From Saxidomus purpurata (taxonomy: Eukaryota; Mollusca; Bivalvia; Venerida; Veneridae), in NCBI GenBank assembly GCA_022818135.1, contig JAFMSR010000007.1, forward strand, positions 24,555,846 through 24,619,845: a stretch of 64,000 nucleotides of DNA, given 5' to 3'. The notes beneath the pieces are model-generated. The model was given only the letters and a program-made list of their open reading frames with translations. It made no database searches and was not told the origin of the DNA. Positions 11,520 to 25,055 of the stretch are shown one piece after another. The translations under genes were made by a program, and so were the position numbers. Numbering within the stretch: the first letter of the stretch is position 1; each line of letters begins with the position of its first letter.

Positions 11520-13080
11520 TACACTATATTTTAAACTGCAAAACCTACAACCTGCTGAGGCAAAGGATGACGACATGTATTGTATGAACAGGAAGAACGG
11601 TTAAAGAAAATGCTTCTTTTTCAAATACTTTTTCGACGTAATAAAACAATGAAATACATGTAGCATTAAATTCAAAGTGATTATACCCTTCAATATCATA
11701 ACCGAAATTTAATGTAATACATTCACCAATGGTTTAGTACCATTAAAAAAAAGCATATCGCAAGTTCTAACAAATTTAAAACAGGACTACACACAACAGT
11801 TTTATTCCGTTTGAACATATTTGAAAAAGGACAAAATCGATATGACCCGCCGGGTCGTAAAATAATTTTCCACCAGTTTGATATGAAAAATTTATGTTTG
11901 CATGTACTAATGAATGAAATGGTGGAGCATAATTTGATTTTTGATTTTCTAAACATTTTTCATATTTTAAGAACTTTTCTTGACCGTAATTTTTCTGGTC
12001 ACTTTGAGAAGTGAAATAGCATTAAATTAAAAAAGTATTGTCAGAAAGCGTTTCTTAGTTGTTACAATATCATTGAAAAAATGCTGCTTTATATGTATAT
12101 CATATATACTCACCGGCATGAGAAACGCAACATTACCTTTGCAATCAAACTTTATGCACTCAATTACCGAGAGATGGTCATATTGAAAACAGCTTTTGAA
12201 AAAAAAAATCATGTTGACTTCAAGTCATATGGAACTTCACCACCTTTTTGATTTCATAAAAACATGCGTCCTTACATTTTCTATAAATGATAAAAAAAAG
12301 AAAAAGTTGCGTTCCTTTTGCCTTTGAGTATACTATATCGATCTATACAGCAAGGATAGAAATTGTTTGTTTTTCTTTTTTAAAGAAGTGGTTTCAGGGT
12401 AATATATGCTTAAGGACAAAAGTTCTGTCCGCATCCAAACTCGATCAATGGTCATCAAAATTAAGATCTGGGACTTAAAATTGCACAACATTCATAAATT
12501 TAACACTTGACCCTAAAACATGAAACATGTTTTATCCAGAGCATGTCCTGTGATTATATTTGAAAGCAAGTTGAAATGTGTCTGTAAAGAGTTTTGCGGA
12601 AAATTATATCTGTTTTCGTCCCTCTGGTCAACATTGTTTTGGTTAACTTTCACTTCTGGTTTCATAGTTAATTTTATAATAGACCAAGCACGTTTGTTCA
12701 TTTCCTGAGACATAAGCAGTTCTCATCTTTAGCACTATACCAGTAAAACATTGACGTCCACTATCACTCAAAATCAACAGTAACTAAATAACTTCAGCGT
12801 GCCTTGTTCATTTGCTTTGGCAGTACATAAAACATGCATATATAAATACATCTGCAAGTCTGAACTGTCTTCGGTTGCTACATATCATGCTTGCTGGGGT
12901 TGAAACTTTATATCCTTCCTTATAGAAATCAAATCCTGAAAATAAACCACATACAATTCGATTGTTAGTCATCAGAAATGAGAAAAAGATTATAATTACA
13001 CAGATGACATTGAACCAGTTAAAAAATAATGCAAAACTTTGATTTTTTAAATTGAAACTTCTAAATTAACAAAAACTACC
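11520..13080. other. Intergenic, no gene seen
   Basis: AT-rich with several short ORFs on both strands. None resembles a known protein and none has convincing splice context. Confidence 0.4.
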
Positions 13081-13083
13081 TGC

Positions 13084-13320
13084 AAATACCTCCGAAGTCG
13101 AGTGGCTAGAGTCGCTGACTTGGATTCACTGTAACCTCTAAACGATTGGTCAGGTGTTCGAGCCCTGTTACCGGTCATTCTCCTTATGTCAGAAAGTGGC
13201 AGTTTCTTACGGCGCATAGCAGTATAGTGCTGGTTCTCCCCGGTAGCGATGGATAGGTAAACCTATTAAAATGACCGAAGTAAAATTGATACGGGCGTTA
13301 AAATCATACAACACAAATAA
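13084..13320 (+). mobile_element. tRNA-derived SINE (family 1, copy c)
   Basis: CTCCGAAGTCGAGTGGCTAG head, GTGTTCGAGCCCTGTTACC B box, GGCAGTTTCTTACGGCG body and ATACGGGCGTTAAAATC tail, as in the other family-1 copies. Confidence 0.6.
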
Positions 13321-14572
13321 CAACGAATGGAATTTTATTATAAACTCTTATATGCTGCTTGCGTTAAATAATTTTCCCTGTGCAACCAGTGTAGAACATG
13401 ATCAGCCTTCACGTCTGTGCAATGTGGTCAATATATGCAGTTTGCTAGTCAGACAGAAAAGTTTCAATAATCTACCATATAATGCAACTTCAAATACATG
13501 TATTGAAAGATGCACAAGTGCATTTGAAATTTTAGCGAGACGAATGTAAAAAGATTATTAATGTGCATAACCATCTCGTTCCATTTAGTGAGCTACTAGC
13601 ATTTACGTTGTGTTAAAAAAATAAGAAAAAGTGGAATTTACCCCCATTTACTCCTGAACCAGCCAGTGAATTTTGTAGTGAGTTAACGGTTTCTTCATAA
13701 TATTTACAGCCAATTACATACCACTTTTCACACGTTGAAGCGCTCTATTGCAGTGAAGCCGAATCCATCGTGATGCCGTCGACCAAGCCCCGTGCTTATA
13801 AAAATCCCTGCGTGTTCAAGGGGCGGTTTCGTGTGCCTATCAATGCTTTAAACAACTGAATCTGATATCGTGCTCTGGGAATGTCTATAAGATGCGCCTG
13901 TTCTCTGGAAATCTACAATAAGTATAAAAACGCACAACTTATCATTTTTGCGCTCGCGATATCATTTACTGTTTATCCCTATAGATGTACAGATGTAATA
14001 TAGCAACTGTATTCAACATGTACCTCTCATTCTTATTGAAACATTAAGTTGACAACAGAAAGTGCTGATATTGTTTATATCTTACTTGAATATTGTCTGG
14101 TTTGAGACTCGTCGCTTTTAGATTTTGACGATGAAGTTAACAGCAAATTTTCGGTTCTGTGTTCTTTTGACCCACATATTCTATCGAATCTTACAAGGCA
14201 TTATCAAAATTATAACTGCTCTCTTGCAACTTTTTTGACTTGAAAAAACTACATGTAAATAGTTTGGAACCAGTTCAATATCTGTTTATTTGTGGATTTA
14301 AGTAAGAAATAATTATACAGGTACGTGGTTTATTTGAGCAAACACCAATGTTCAATATTCTTTAATAACAGTCGGCAAATGTACCAAAGGGTGTGTCATT
14401 GCTACTTGAAATCCAAAATGAAATACATGTAATGCAATGACATAAAAAGGCCACAATACATCCTGGAATACATACCATAATCTATGCATACATGTATATT
14501 CCATGACCTTCGCCCTATAAACAGCATGGGACGACACGAATATCATCTTTAGTAAAGCCCAGTTACAGAAGA
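13321..14572. other. Intergenic, left flank of the satellite
   Basis: No gene recognised. Short ORFs lack homology that I can see. Confidence 0.4.
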
Positions 14573-17500
14573 AAACACCGGTATCTTCTTCTGTATTCTT
14601 CGGTTATCGGACAAAAGCGAGCAGGCAAAGCGAGGGTGGTTCTCGAACGATTGCAAAGCTGCCAAGGTATGGTGCTCAGACTGCATGCAGCGCTACGGTA
14701 GACTCACGGAATGGCAGCACAATCATCACGTTAACTGAAAAAAGAATAGAAAACAAACTAATTAAAGAAAACTAAACATACCGGACACGACGGGAAAGAA
14801 ACGGCGCGGTACGGACGCGAACACCGGTATCTTCTTCTGTATTCTTCGGCAAAGCCACCTGAAACACACAACTAACAACAATTAGTAGAGCAATGAAGTT
14901 AATACGGATATACATGCAAACATAAAAGGAACAAAAGGCAAGTGGCCAACCACTAACACACCCTCCTCTGCTCTCTGCCCAAAGACACGGAGCTTGCCAC
15001 TTTTCGCTGCTGATGCGGTTATCGGACAAAAGCGGGCAGGCAAAGCGAGGGTGGTTCACGAACGATTGCAAAGCTGCCAAGGTATGGTGCTCAGACTGCA
15101 TACAGCGCTACGGTAGACTCACGGGATGGCAGCACAATCATCACGTTAAATGAAAAAAGAATAGAAAACAAACTATTTAAAGAAAACTAAACATACCGGA
15201 CACGACGGGAAAAAAACGGCGCGGTACGGACGCGAACACCGGTATCTTCTTCTGTATTCTTCGGCAAAGCCACCTGAAACACACAACTAACAACAATTAG
15301 TAGAGCAATGAAGTTAATACGGATATACATGCAAACATAAAAGGAACAAAAGGCAAGTGGCCAACCACTAACACACCCTCCTCTGCTCTCTGCCCAAAGA
15401 CACGTAGCTTGCCACTTTTCGCTGCTGATACGGTTATCGGACAAAAGCGAGCAGGCAAAGCGAGGGTGGTTCACGAACGATTGCAAAGCTGCCAAGGTAT
15501 GGTGCTCAGACTGCATGCAGCGCTACGGTAGACTCACGGAATGGCAGCACAATCATCACGTTAAATGAAAAAAGATTAGAAAACTATTTAAAGAAAACTA
15601 AACATACCGGACACGACGGGGAAAAAACGGCGCGGTACGGACGCGAACACCGGTATCTTCTTCTGTATTCTTCGGCAAAGCCACCTGAAACACACAACTA
15701 ACAACAATTAGTAGAGCAATGAAGTTAATACGGATATACATGAAAAACATAAAAGGAACAAAAGGCAAGTGGCCAACCACTAACACACCCTCCTCTGCTC
15801 TCTGCCCAAAGACACGGAGCTTGCCACTTTTCGCTGCTGATGCGGTTATCGGACAAAAGCGGGCAGGCAAAGCGAGGGTGGTTCACGAATGATTGCAAAG
15901 CTGCCAAGGTATGGTGCTCAGACTGCATGCAGCGCTACGGTAGACTCACGGAATAGCAGCACAATCATCACGTTAAATGAAAAAAGAATAGAAAACAAAC
16001 TAATTAAAGAAAACTAAACATACCGGACACGACGGGAAAAAAACGGCGCGGTACGGACGCGAACACCGGTATCTTCTTCTGTATTCTTCGGCAAAGCCAC
16101 CTGAAACACACAACTAACAACAATTAGTAGAGCAATGAAGTTAATACGGATATACATGCAAACATAAAAGGAACAAAAGGCAAGTGGCCAACCACTAACA
16201 CACCCTCCTCTGCTCTCTGCCCAAAGACACGGAGCTTGCCACTTTTCGCTGCTGATGCGGTTATCGGACAAAAGCGGGCAGGCAAAGCGAGGGTGGTTCA
16301 CGAACGATTGCAAAGCTGCCAAGGTATGGTGCTCAGACTGCATGCAGCGCTTCGGTAGACTCACGGAATGGCAGCACAATCATCACGTTAAATGAAAAAA
16401 GAATAGAAAACAAACTCTTTAAAGAAAACTAAACATACCGGACACGACGGGAATAAAACGGCGCGGTACGGACGCGAACACCGGTATCTTCTTCTGTATT
16501 CTTCGGCAAAGCCACCTGAAACACACAACTAACAACAATTAGTAGAGCAATGAAGTTAATACGGATATACATGCAAAAATAAAAGGAACAAAAGGCAAGT
16601 GGCCAACCACTAACACACCCTCCTCTGCTCTCTGCCCAAAGACACGGAGCTTGCCACTTTTCGCTGCTGATGCGGTTATCGGACAAAAGCGGGCAGGCAA
16701 AGCGAGGGTGGTTCACGAACGATTGCAAAGCTGCCAAGGTATGGTGCTCAGACTGCATGCAGCGCTTCGGTAGACTCACGGAATGGCAGCACAATTATCA
16801 CGTTAAATAAAAAAGAATAGAAAACAAACTAATTAAAGAAAACTAAACATACCGGACTCAACGGGAAAAAAACGGCGCGGTACGGACGCGAACACCGGTA
16901 TCTTCTTCTGTATTCTTCGGCAAAGCCACCTGAAACACACAACTAACAACAATTAGTAGAGCAATGAAGTTAATACGGATATACATGCAAACATAAAAGG
17001 AACAAAAGGCAAGTGGCCAACCACTAACACACCCTCCTCTGCTCTCTGCCCAAAGACACGGAGCTTGCCACTTTTCGCTGCTGATGCGGTTATCGGACAA
17101 AAGCGGGCAGGCAAAGCGAGGGTGGTTCACGAACGATTGCAAAGCTGCCAAGGTATGGTGCTCAGACTGCATGCAGCGCTACGGTAGACTCACGGAATGG
17201 CAGCACAATCATCACGTTAAATGAAAAAGAATAGAAAACAAACTAATTAAAGAAAACTAAACATACCGGACACGACGGGAAAAAAAACGGCGCGGTACGG
17301 ACGCGAACACCGGTATCTTCTTCTGTATTCTTCGGCAAAGCCACCTGAAACACACAACTAACAACAATTAGTAGAGCAATGAAGTTAATACGGATATACA
17401 TGCAAACATAAAAGGAACAAAAGGCAAGTGGCCAACCACTAACACACCCTCCTCTGCTCTCTGCCCAAAGACACGTAGCTTGCCACTTTTCGCTGCTGAT

Positions 17501-20500
17501 ACGGTTATCGGACAAAAGCGAGCAGGCAAAGCGAGGGTGGTTCACGAACGATTGCAAAGCTGCCAAGGTATGGTGCTCAGACTGCATGCAGCGCTACGGT
17601 AGACTCACGGAATGGCAGCACAATCATCACGTTAAATGAAAAAAGATTAGAAAACTATTTAAAGAAAACTAAACACACCGGACACGACGGGGAAAAAACG
17701 GCGCGGTACGGACGCGAACACCGGTATCTTCTTCTGTATTCTTCGGCAAAGCCACCTGAAACACACAACTAACAACAATTAGTAGAGCAATGAAGTTAAT
17801 ACGGATATACATGAAAAACATAAAAGGAACAAAAGGCAAGTGGCCAACCACTAACACACCCTCCTCTGCTCTCTGCCCAAAGACACGGAGCTTGCCACTT
17901 TTCGCTGCTGATGCGGTTATCGGACAAAAGCGGGCAGGCAAAGCGAGGGTGGTTCACGAATGATTGCAAAGCTGCCAAGGTATGGTGCTCAGACTGCATG
18001 CAGCGCTACGGTAGACTCACGGAATAGCAGCACAATCATCACGTTAAATGAAAAAAGAATAGAAAACAAACTAATTAAAGAAAACTAAACATACCGGACA
18101 CGACGGGAAAAAAACGGCGCGGTACGGACGCGAACACCGGTATCTTCTTCTGTATTCTTCGGCAAAGCCACCTGAAACACACAACTAACAACAATTAGTA
18201 GAGCAATGAAGTTAATACGGATATACATGCAAACATAAAAGGAACAAAAGGCAAGTGGCCAACCACTAACACACCCTCCTCTGCTCTCTGCCCAAAGACA
18301 CGGAGCTTGCCACTTTTCGCTGCTGATGCGGTTATCGGACAAAAGCGGGCAGGCAAAGCGAGGGTGGTTCACGAACGATTGCAAAGCTGCCAAGGTATGG
18401 TGCTCAGACTGCATGCAGCGCTTCGGTAGACTCACGGAATGGCAGCACAATCATCACGTTAAATGAAAAAAGAATAGAAAACAAACTTTTTAAAGAAAAC
18501 TAAACATACCGGACACGACGGGAATAAAACGGCGCGGTACGGACGCGAACACCGGTATCTTCTTCTGTATTCTTCGGCAAAGCCACCTGAAACACACAAC
18601 TAACAACAATTAGTAGAGCAATGAAGTTAATACGGATATACATGCAAAAATAAAAGGAACAAAAGGCAAGTGGCCAACCACTAACACACCCTCCTCTGCT
18701 CTCTGCCCAAAGACACGGAGCTTGCCACTTTTCGCTGCTGATGCGGTTATCGGACAAAAGCGGGCAGGCAAAGCGAGGGTGGTTCACGAACGATTGCAAA
18801 GCTGCCAAGGTATGGTGCTCAGACTGCATGCAGCGCTTCGGTAGACTCACGGAATGGCAGCACAATTATCACGTTAAATAAAAAAGAATAGAAAACAAAC
18901 TAATTAAAGAAAACTAAACATACCGGACTCAACGGGAAAAAAACGGCGCGGTACGGACGCGAACACCGGTATCTTCTTCTGTATTCTTCGGCAAAGCCAC
19001 CTGAAACACACAACTAACAACAATTAGTAGAGCAATGAAGTTAATACGGATATACATGCAAACATAAAAGGAACAAAAGGCAAGTGGCCAACCACTAACA
19101 CACCCTCCTCTGCTCTCTGCCCAAAGACACGGAGCTTGCCACTTTTCGCTGCTGATGCGGTTATCGGACAAAAGCGGGCAGGCAAAGCGAGGGTGGTTCA
19201 CGAACGATTGCAAAGCTGCCAAGGTATGGTGCTCAGACTGCATGCAGCGCTACGGTAGACTCACGGAATGGCAGCACAATCATCACGTTAAATGAAAAAG
19301 AATAGAAAACAAACTAATTAAAGAAAACTAAACATACCGGACACGACGGGAAAAAAAACGGCGCGGTACGGACGCGAACACCGGTATCTTCTTCTGTATT
19401 CTTCGGCAAAGCCACCTGAAACACACAACTAACAACAATTAGTAGAGCAATGAAGTTAATACGGATATACATGCAAACATAAAAGGAACAAAAGGCAAGT
19501 GGCCAACCACTAACACACCCTCCTCTGCTCTCTGCCCAAAGACACGGAGCTTGCCACTTTTCGCTGCTGATGCGGTTATCGGACAAAAGCTGGCAGGCAA
19601 AGCGAGGGGGTTCACGAATGATTGCAAAGCTGCCAAGGTATGGTGCTCAGACTGCATGCAGCGCTACGGTAGACTCACGGAATGGCAGCACAATCATCAC
19701 GTTAAATGAAAAAAGAATAGAAAACAAACTAATTAAAGAAAACTAAACATACCGGACACGACGGGAAAAAAACGGCGCGGTACGGACGCGAACACCGGTA
19801 TCTTCTTCTGTATTCTTCGGCAAAGCCACCTGAAACACACAACTAACAACAATTAGTAGAGCAATGAAGTTAATACGGATATACATGCAAACATAAAAGG
19901 AACAAAAGGCAAGTGGCCAATCACTAACACACCCTCCTCTGCTCTCTGCCCAAAGACACGGAGCTTGCCACTTTTCGCTGCTGATGCGGTTATCGGACAA
20001 AAGCGGGCAGGCAAAGCGAGGGGGGTTCACGAATGATTGCAAAGCTGCCAAGGTATGGTGCTCAGACTGCATGCAGCGCTACGGTAGACTCACGGAATGG
20101 CAGCACAATCATCACGTTAAATGAAAAAAGAATAGAAAACAAACTAATTAAAGAAAACTAAACATACCGGACACGACGGGAAAAAAAACGGCGCGGTACG
20201 GACGCGAACACCGGTATCTTCTTCTGTATTCTTCGGCAAAGCCACCTGAAACACACAACTAACAACAATTAGTAGAGCAATGAAGTTAATACGGATATAC
20301 ATGCAAACATAAAAGGAACAAAAGGCAAGTGGCCAACCACTAACACACCCTCCTCTGCTCTCTGCCCAAAGACACGGAGCTTGCCACTTTTCGCTGCTGA
20401 TGCAGTTATCGGACAAAAGCAGGCAGGCAAAGCGAGGGTGGTTCACGAACGATTGCAAAGCTGCCAAGGTATGGTGCTCAGACTGCATGCAGCGCTACGG

Positions 20501-23500
20501 TAGACTCACGGAATGGCAGCACAATCATCACGTTAAATGAAGAAAGAATAGAAAACAAACTAATTAAAGAAAACTAAACATACCGGACACGACGGGAAAA
20601 AAAACGGCGCGGTACGGACGCGAACACCGGTATCTTCTTCTGTATTCTTCGGCAAAGCCACCTGAAATACACAACTAACAACAATTAGTAGAGCAATGAA
20701 GTTAATACGGATATACATGCAAACATAAAAGGAACAAAAGGCAAGTGGCCAACCACTAACACACCCTCCTCTGCTCTCTGCCCAAAGACACGGAGCTTGC
20801 CACTTTTCGCTGCTGATGCGGTTATCGGACAAAAGCAGGCAGGCAAAGCGAGGGTGGTTCACGAACGATTGCAAAGCTGCCAAGGTATGGTGCTCAGACT
20901 GCATGCAGCGCTACGGTAGACTCACGGAATGGCAGCACAATCATCACGTTAAATGAAAAAAGAATAGAAAACAAACTAATTAAAGAAAACTAAACATACC
21001 GGACACAACGGAAAAAAACGGCGCGTACGGACGCGAACACCGGTATCTTCTTCTGTATTCTTCGGCAAAGCCACCTGAAACACACAACTAACAACTATTA
21101 GTAGAGCAATGAAGTTAATACGGATATACATGCAAACATAAAAGGGACAAAAGGCAAGTGGCCAACCACTAACACACCCTCCTCTGCTCTCTGCCCAAAG
21201 ACACGGAGCTTGCCACTTTTCGCTGCTGATGCGGTTATCGGACAAAAGCAGGCAGGCAAAGCGAGGGTGGTTCACGAACGATTGCAAAGCTGCCAAGGTA
21301 TGGTGCTCAGACTGCATGCAGCGCTACGGTAGACTCACGGAATGGCAGCACAATCATCACGTTAAATGAAGAAAGAATAGAAAACAAACTAATTAAAGAA
21401 AACTAAACATACCGGACACGACGGGAAAAAACGGCGCGGTACGGACGCGAACACCGGTATCTTCTTCTGTATTCTTCGGCAAAGCCACCTGAAACACACA
21501 ACTAACAACAATTAGTAGAGCAATGAAGTTAATACGGATATACATGCAAACATAAAAGGAACAAAAGGCAAGTGGCCAACCACTAACACACCCTCCTCTG
21601 CTCTCTGCCCAAAGACACGGAGCTTGCCACTTTTCGCTGCTGATGCGGTTATCGGACAAAAGCAGGCAGGCAAAGCGAGGGTGGTTCACGAACGATTGCA
21701 AAGCTGCCAAGGTATGGTGCTCAGACTGCATGCAGCGCTATGGTAGACTCACGGAATGGCAGCACAATCATCACGTTAATTGAAAAAAGAACAGAAAACA
21801 AACTAATTAAAGAAAACTAAACATACCGGACACAACGGGGAAAAAAACGGCGCGGTACGGACGCGAACACCGGTATCTTCTTCTGTATTCTTCGGCAAAG
21901 CCACCTGAAACACACAACTAACAACTATTAGTACAGCAATGAAGTTAATACGGATATACATGCAAACATAAAAGGAACAAAAGGCAAGTGGCCAACCACT
22001 AACACACCCTCCTCTGCTCTCTGCCCAAAGACACGGAGCTTGCCACTTTTCGCTGCTGATGCGGTTATCGGACAAAAGCGGGCAGGCAAAGCGAGGGTGG
22101 TTCACGAATGATTGCAAAGCTGCCAAGGTATGGTGCTCAGACTGCATGCAGCGCTACGGTAGACTCACGCAACGGCAGCACAATCATCACGTTAAATGAA
22201 AAAAGAATAGAAAACAAACTAATTAAAGAAAACTAAACATACCGGACACAACGGGAAAAGAACGGCGCGGTACGGACGCGAACACCGGTATCTTCTTCTG
22301 TATTCTTCGGCAAAGCCACCTGAAACACACAACTAACAACTATTAGTACAGCAATGAAGTTAATACGGATATACATGCAAACATAAAAGGAACAAAAGGC
22401 AAGTGGCCAACCACTAACACACCCTCCTCTGCTCTCTGCCCAAAGACACGGAGCTTGCCACTTTTCGCTGCTGATGCGGTTATCGGACAAAAGCAGGCAG
22501 GCAAAGCGAGGGCGGTTTACGAACGATTGCAAAGCTGCCAAGGTATGGTGCTCAGACTGCATGCAGCGCTACGGTAGACTCACGGAATGGCAGCACAATC
22601 ATCACGTTAAATGAAGAAAGAATAGAAAACAAACTAATTAAAGAAAACTAAACATACCGGACACGACGGGAATAAAACGGCGCGGTACGGACGCGAACAC
22701 CGGTATCTTCTTCTGTATTCTTCGGCAAAGCCACCTGAAACACACAACTAACAACAATTAGTAGAGCAATGAAGTTAATACGGATATACATGCAAACATA
22801 AAAGGAACAAAAGGCAAGTGGCCAACCACTAACACACCCTCCTCTGCTCTCTGCCCAAAGACACGGAGCTTGCCACTTTTCGCTGCTGATGCGGTTATCG
22901 GACAAAAGCAGGCAGGCAAAGCGAGGGTGGTTCACGAACGATTGCAAAGCTGCCAAGGTATGGTGCTCAGACTGCATGCAGCGCTACGGTAGACTCACGG
23001 AATGGCAGCACAATCATCACGTTAAATGAAAAAAGAACAGAAAACAAACTAATTAAAGAAAACTAAACATACCGGACACGACGGGAAAAAACGGCGCGGT
23101 ACGGACGCGAACACCGGTATCTTCTTCTGTATTCTTCGGCAAAGCCACCTGAAACACACAACTAACAACAATTAGTAGAGCAATGAAGTTAATACGGATA
23201 TACATGCAAACATAAAAGGAACAAAAGGCAAGTGGCCAACCACTAACACACCCTCCTCTGCTCTCTGCCCAAAGACACGGAGCTTGCCACTTTTCGCTGC
23301 TGATGCGGTTATCGGACAAAAGCGGGCAGGCAAAGCGAGGGTGGTTCACGAACGATTGCAAAGCTGCCAAGGTATGGTGCTCAGACTGCATGCAGCGCTA
23401 CGGTAGACTCACGGAATGGCAGCACAATCATCACGTTAAATGAAAAAAAGAATAGAAAACAAACTATTTAAAGAAAACTAAACATACCGGACACGACGGG

Positions 23501-24036
23501 AAAAAAACGGCGCGGTACGGACGCGAACACCGGTATCTTCTTCTGTATTCTTCGGCAAAGCCACCTGAAACACACAACTAACAACAATTAGTAGAGCAAT
23601 GAAGTTAATACGGATATACATGCAAACATAAAAGGAACAAAAGGCAAGTGGCCAACCACTAACACACCCTCCTCTGCTCTCTGCCCAAAGACACGGAGCT
23701 TGCCACTTTTCGCTGCTGATGCGGTTATCGGACAAAAGCGGGCAGGCAAAGCGAGGGTGGTTCTCGAACGATTGCAAAGCTGCCAAGGTATGGTGCTCAG
23801 ACTGCATGCAGCGCTACGGTAGACTCACGGAATGGCAGCACAATCATCACGTAAAATGAAAAAGAAAAGAAAAGAAATTATTTGAAGGAAATTATACATA
23901 ACGGACACGACGGTGAAACACGTTTTCCTCGGTATCTTCTTCTGTATTCTTCGGCAAAGCCACCTGAAACAAAAACAAACAACAATTAGTAAAGCAATGA
24001 AGTTAATACGGATATACATGCAAATATATAAGGAAA
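14573..24036. repeat. Satellite array, about 415-bp monomer, about 22 full copies
   Basis: Head-to-tail monomers recur at about 415 bp. The marker CGGACACGACGGG or a variant falls near 14783, 15198, 15609, 16025, 16440 and so on to about 23896. By eye the copies differ by a few percent, including A-run length changes of one or two bases. The array starts with a monomer that has a 169-bp internal deletion, and ends in a clearly more diverged monomer (about 23860-24036). Every full monomer carries a minus-strand ORF of roughly 90-121 codons, because the units are near-identical. No known domain was seen in it. Confidence 0.95.
15187..19328. repeat. Higher-order repeat: two five-monomer blocks of 2071 bp
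   Basis: The series of monomer variants at 15187-17257 repeats in the same order at 17258-19328, an offset of exactly 2071 bp. Diagnostic shared variants include ATGAAAAACATAAAAGG (15740 and 17811), GGAATAGCAGC (15949 and 18020), ATGCAAAAATAAAAGG (16570 and 18641) and CGGACTCAACGGG (16854 and 18925). I noticed only isolated differences between the blocks, for example CATACC/CACACC at 15605/17676. This indicates a recent segmental duplication inside the array. Confidence 0.85.
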
Positions 24037-24910
24037 ACATCTGTCCCTTACAAGGGACAAATTCCCCGAAACGGAAAGAGGTGTATCACAGTCTATGTCC
24101 TCTCCATGTGCTCAATAATTGTGCCATGTAAATTTAAAATCCTCCAAGCATGACAGAGAAATCATGTAAACAGTATTCCATTACTTTTAAATACAAAGTA
24201 TGACCTTGACCTTTGACGTTGAGACGTCGTTCTTGCACACAACTAATTGTCTTGATATGCTGAACATTTGTGCCATGTTATTTTAAAATCAATCAATGAA
24301 CGACAAAGTTACAGTCCGGACACAATTGTATACATATATACTGGATTCCATTACCTATAAGCTATAATAGTGACCCAGACCTTTGAGGGAGGGACGTGGG
24401 TATTGCACGCGACACGTCGGCTTGGTGTGCTGAACAATTGTGACAAGTTATTTTTAAATCAATCAATGCATGACAAAAATATAATTCAGACACGAATGTG
24501 TGCAAATATACAGGATTCCATTACCTTCAAACTCTTAATGTTACCCTGACCTTTAAAATAGGGACGTGGGTCTTGCACGCATCACGTCGTCTTATTGTGC
24601 TAAAGATTTGTGCCAAGTTATTTCAAAATTCTTGCATGCATGATATAGTCCGGACACGAATATTTGCATGCATAGAGGATTTCATTACCTTCAAACTCTA
24701 AATGTGACCTAAATCGTGAAGGTATGGCCATATGTCTTGCATGCGACACACCTTCTTGATGTGCTGAACATTTATGCCAAGTTATTCCACAATATTTCAA
24801 TGCATGACAAAGTTACAGCCAAGACACGAAAAAATGTAAGGTCGGACGCACAGACGGACGGACAGATGGACGGACGGTGCGATTTTAATATGCCATCCTT
24901 CGGGAGCATA
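24037..24910 (-). mobile_element. Interspersed repeat with AAGGTCA units, inserted in a satellite monomer
   Basis: It begins ACATCTGTCCCTTACAAGGG, a variant of AGAGCTGTCCCTCACAAG, and ends GATTTTAATATGCCATCC then TTCGGGAGCATA. Read on the minus strand this is the same layout as 38453-39700. Inside are about four units of roughly 175 bp with TGACCTTTGA, TCTTGCACGCGAC and CAAGTTATTT. It separates diverged satellite sequence on its left (ATACATGCAAATATATAAGG) from the satellite continuation on its right. This is a non-autonomous repeat of unknown class. Confidence 0.65.
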
Positions 24911-25055
24911 ACACAAGTCAAGTTACCATCCACTTACACACCCTTGTCTCATTCGGACCTTGCAACTTTCTGTGCTGAAACGGTTACCGGACATAAGCGG
25001 ATAGGCAACGCGAGGGCGATTCACGAACGACTTAAAAGCTGTATGTTCGTGAAAA
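24911..25055. repeat. Split, diverged satellite monomer (right part)
   Basis: ACTTACACACCCTTGTCTCA, then ACGGTTACCGGACATAAGCG and GGCAACGCGAGGGCGATTC, correspond to the second half of the 415-bp monomer at clearly lower identity. The left half of the same monomer is at about 23880-24036. Confidence 0.65.

Noticed and set aside
11342..11587. 81-codon ORF with a poly-Ile/Val segment as a membrane protein
   Set aside because: It is the translation of a microsatellite.
14772..23807. Many minus-strand ORFs of 90-121 codons (MQSEHHTLAALQSF...) as a tandem gene family
   Set aside because: They follow from near-identical satellite monomers. Frames are shifted by one-base changes in an A-run, some copies have premature stops, and no promoter or known domain is seen. 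The exon-like cassette is kept only as a question.
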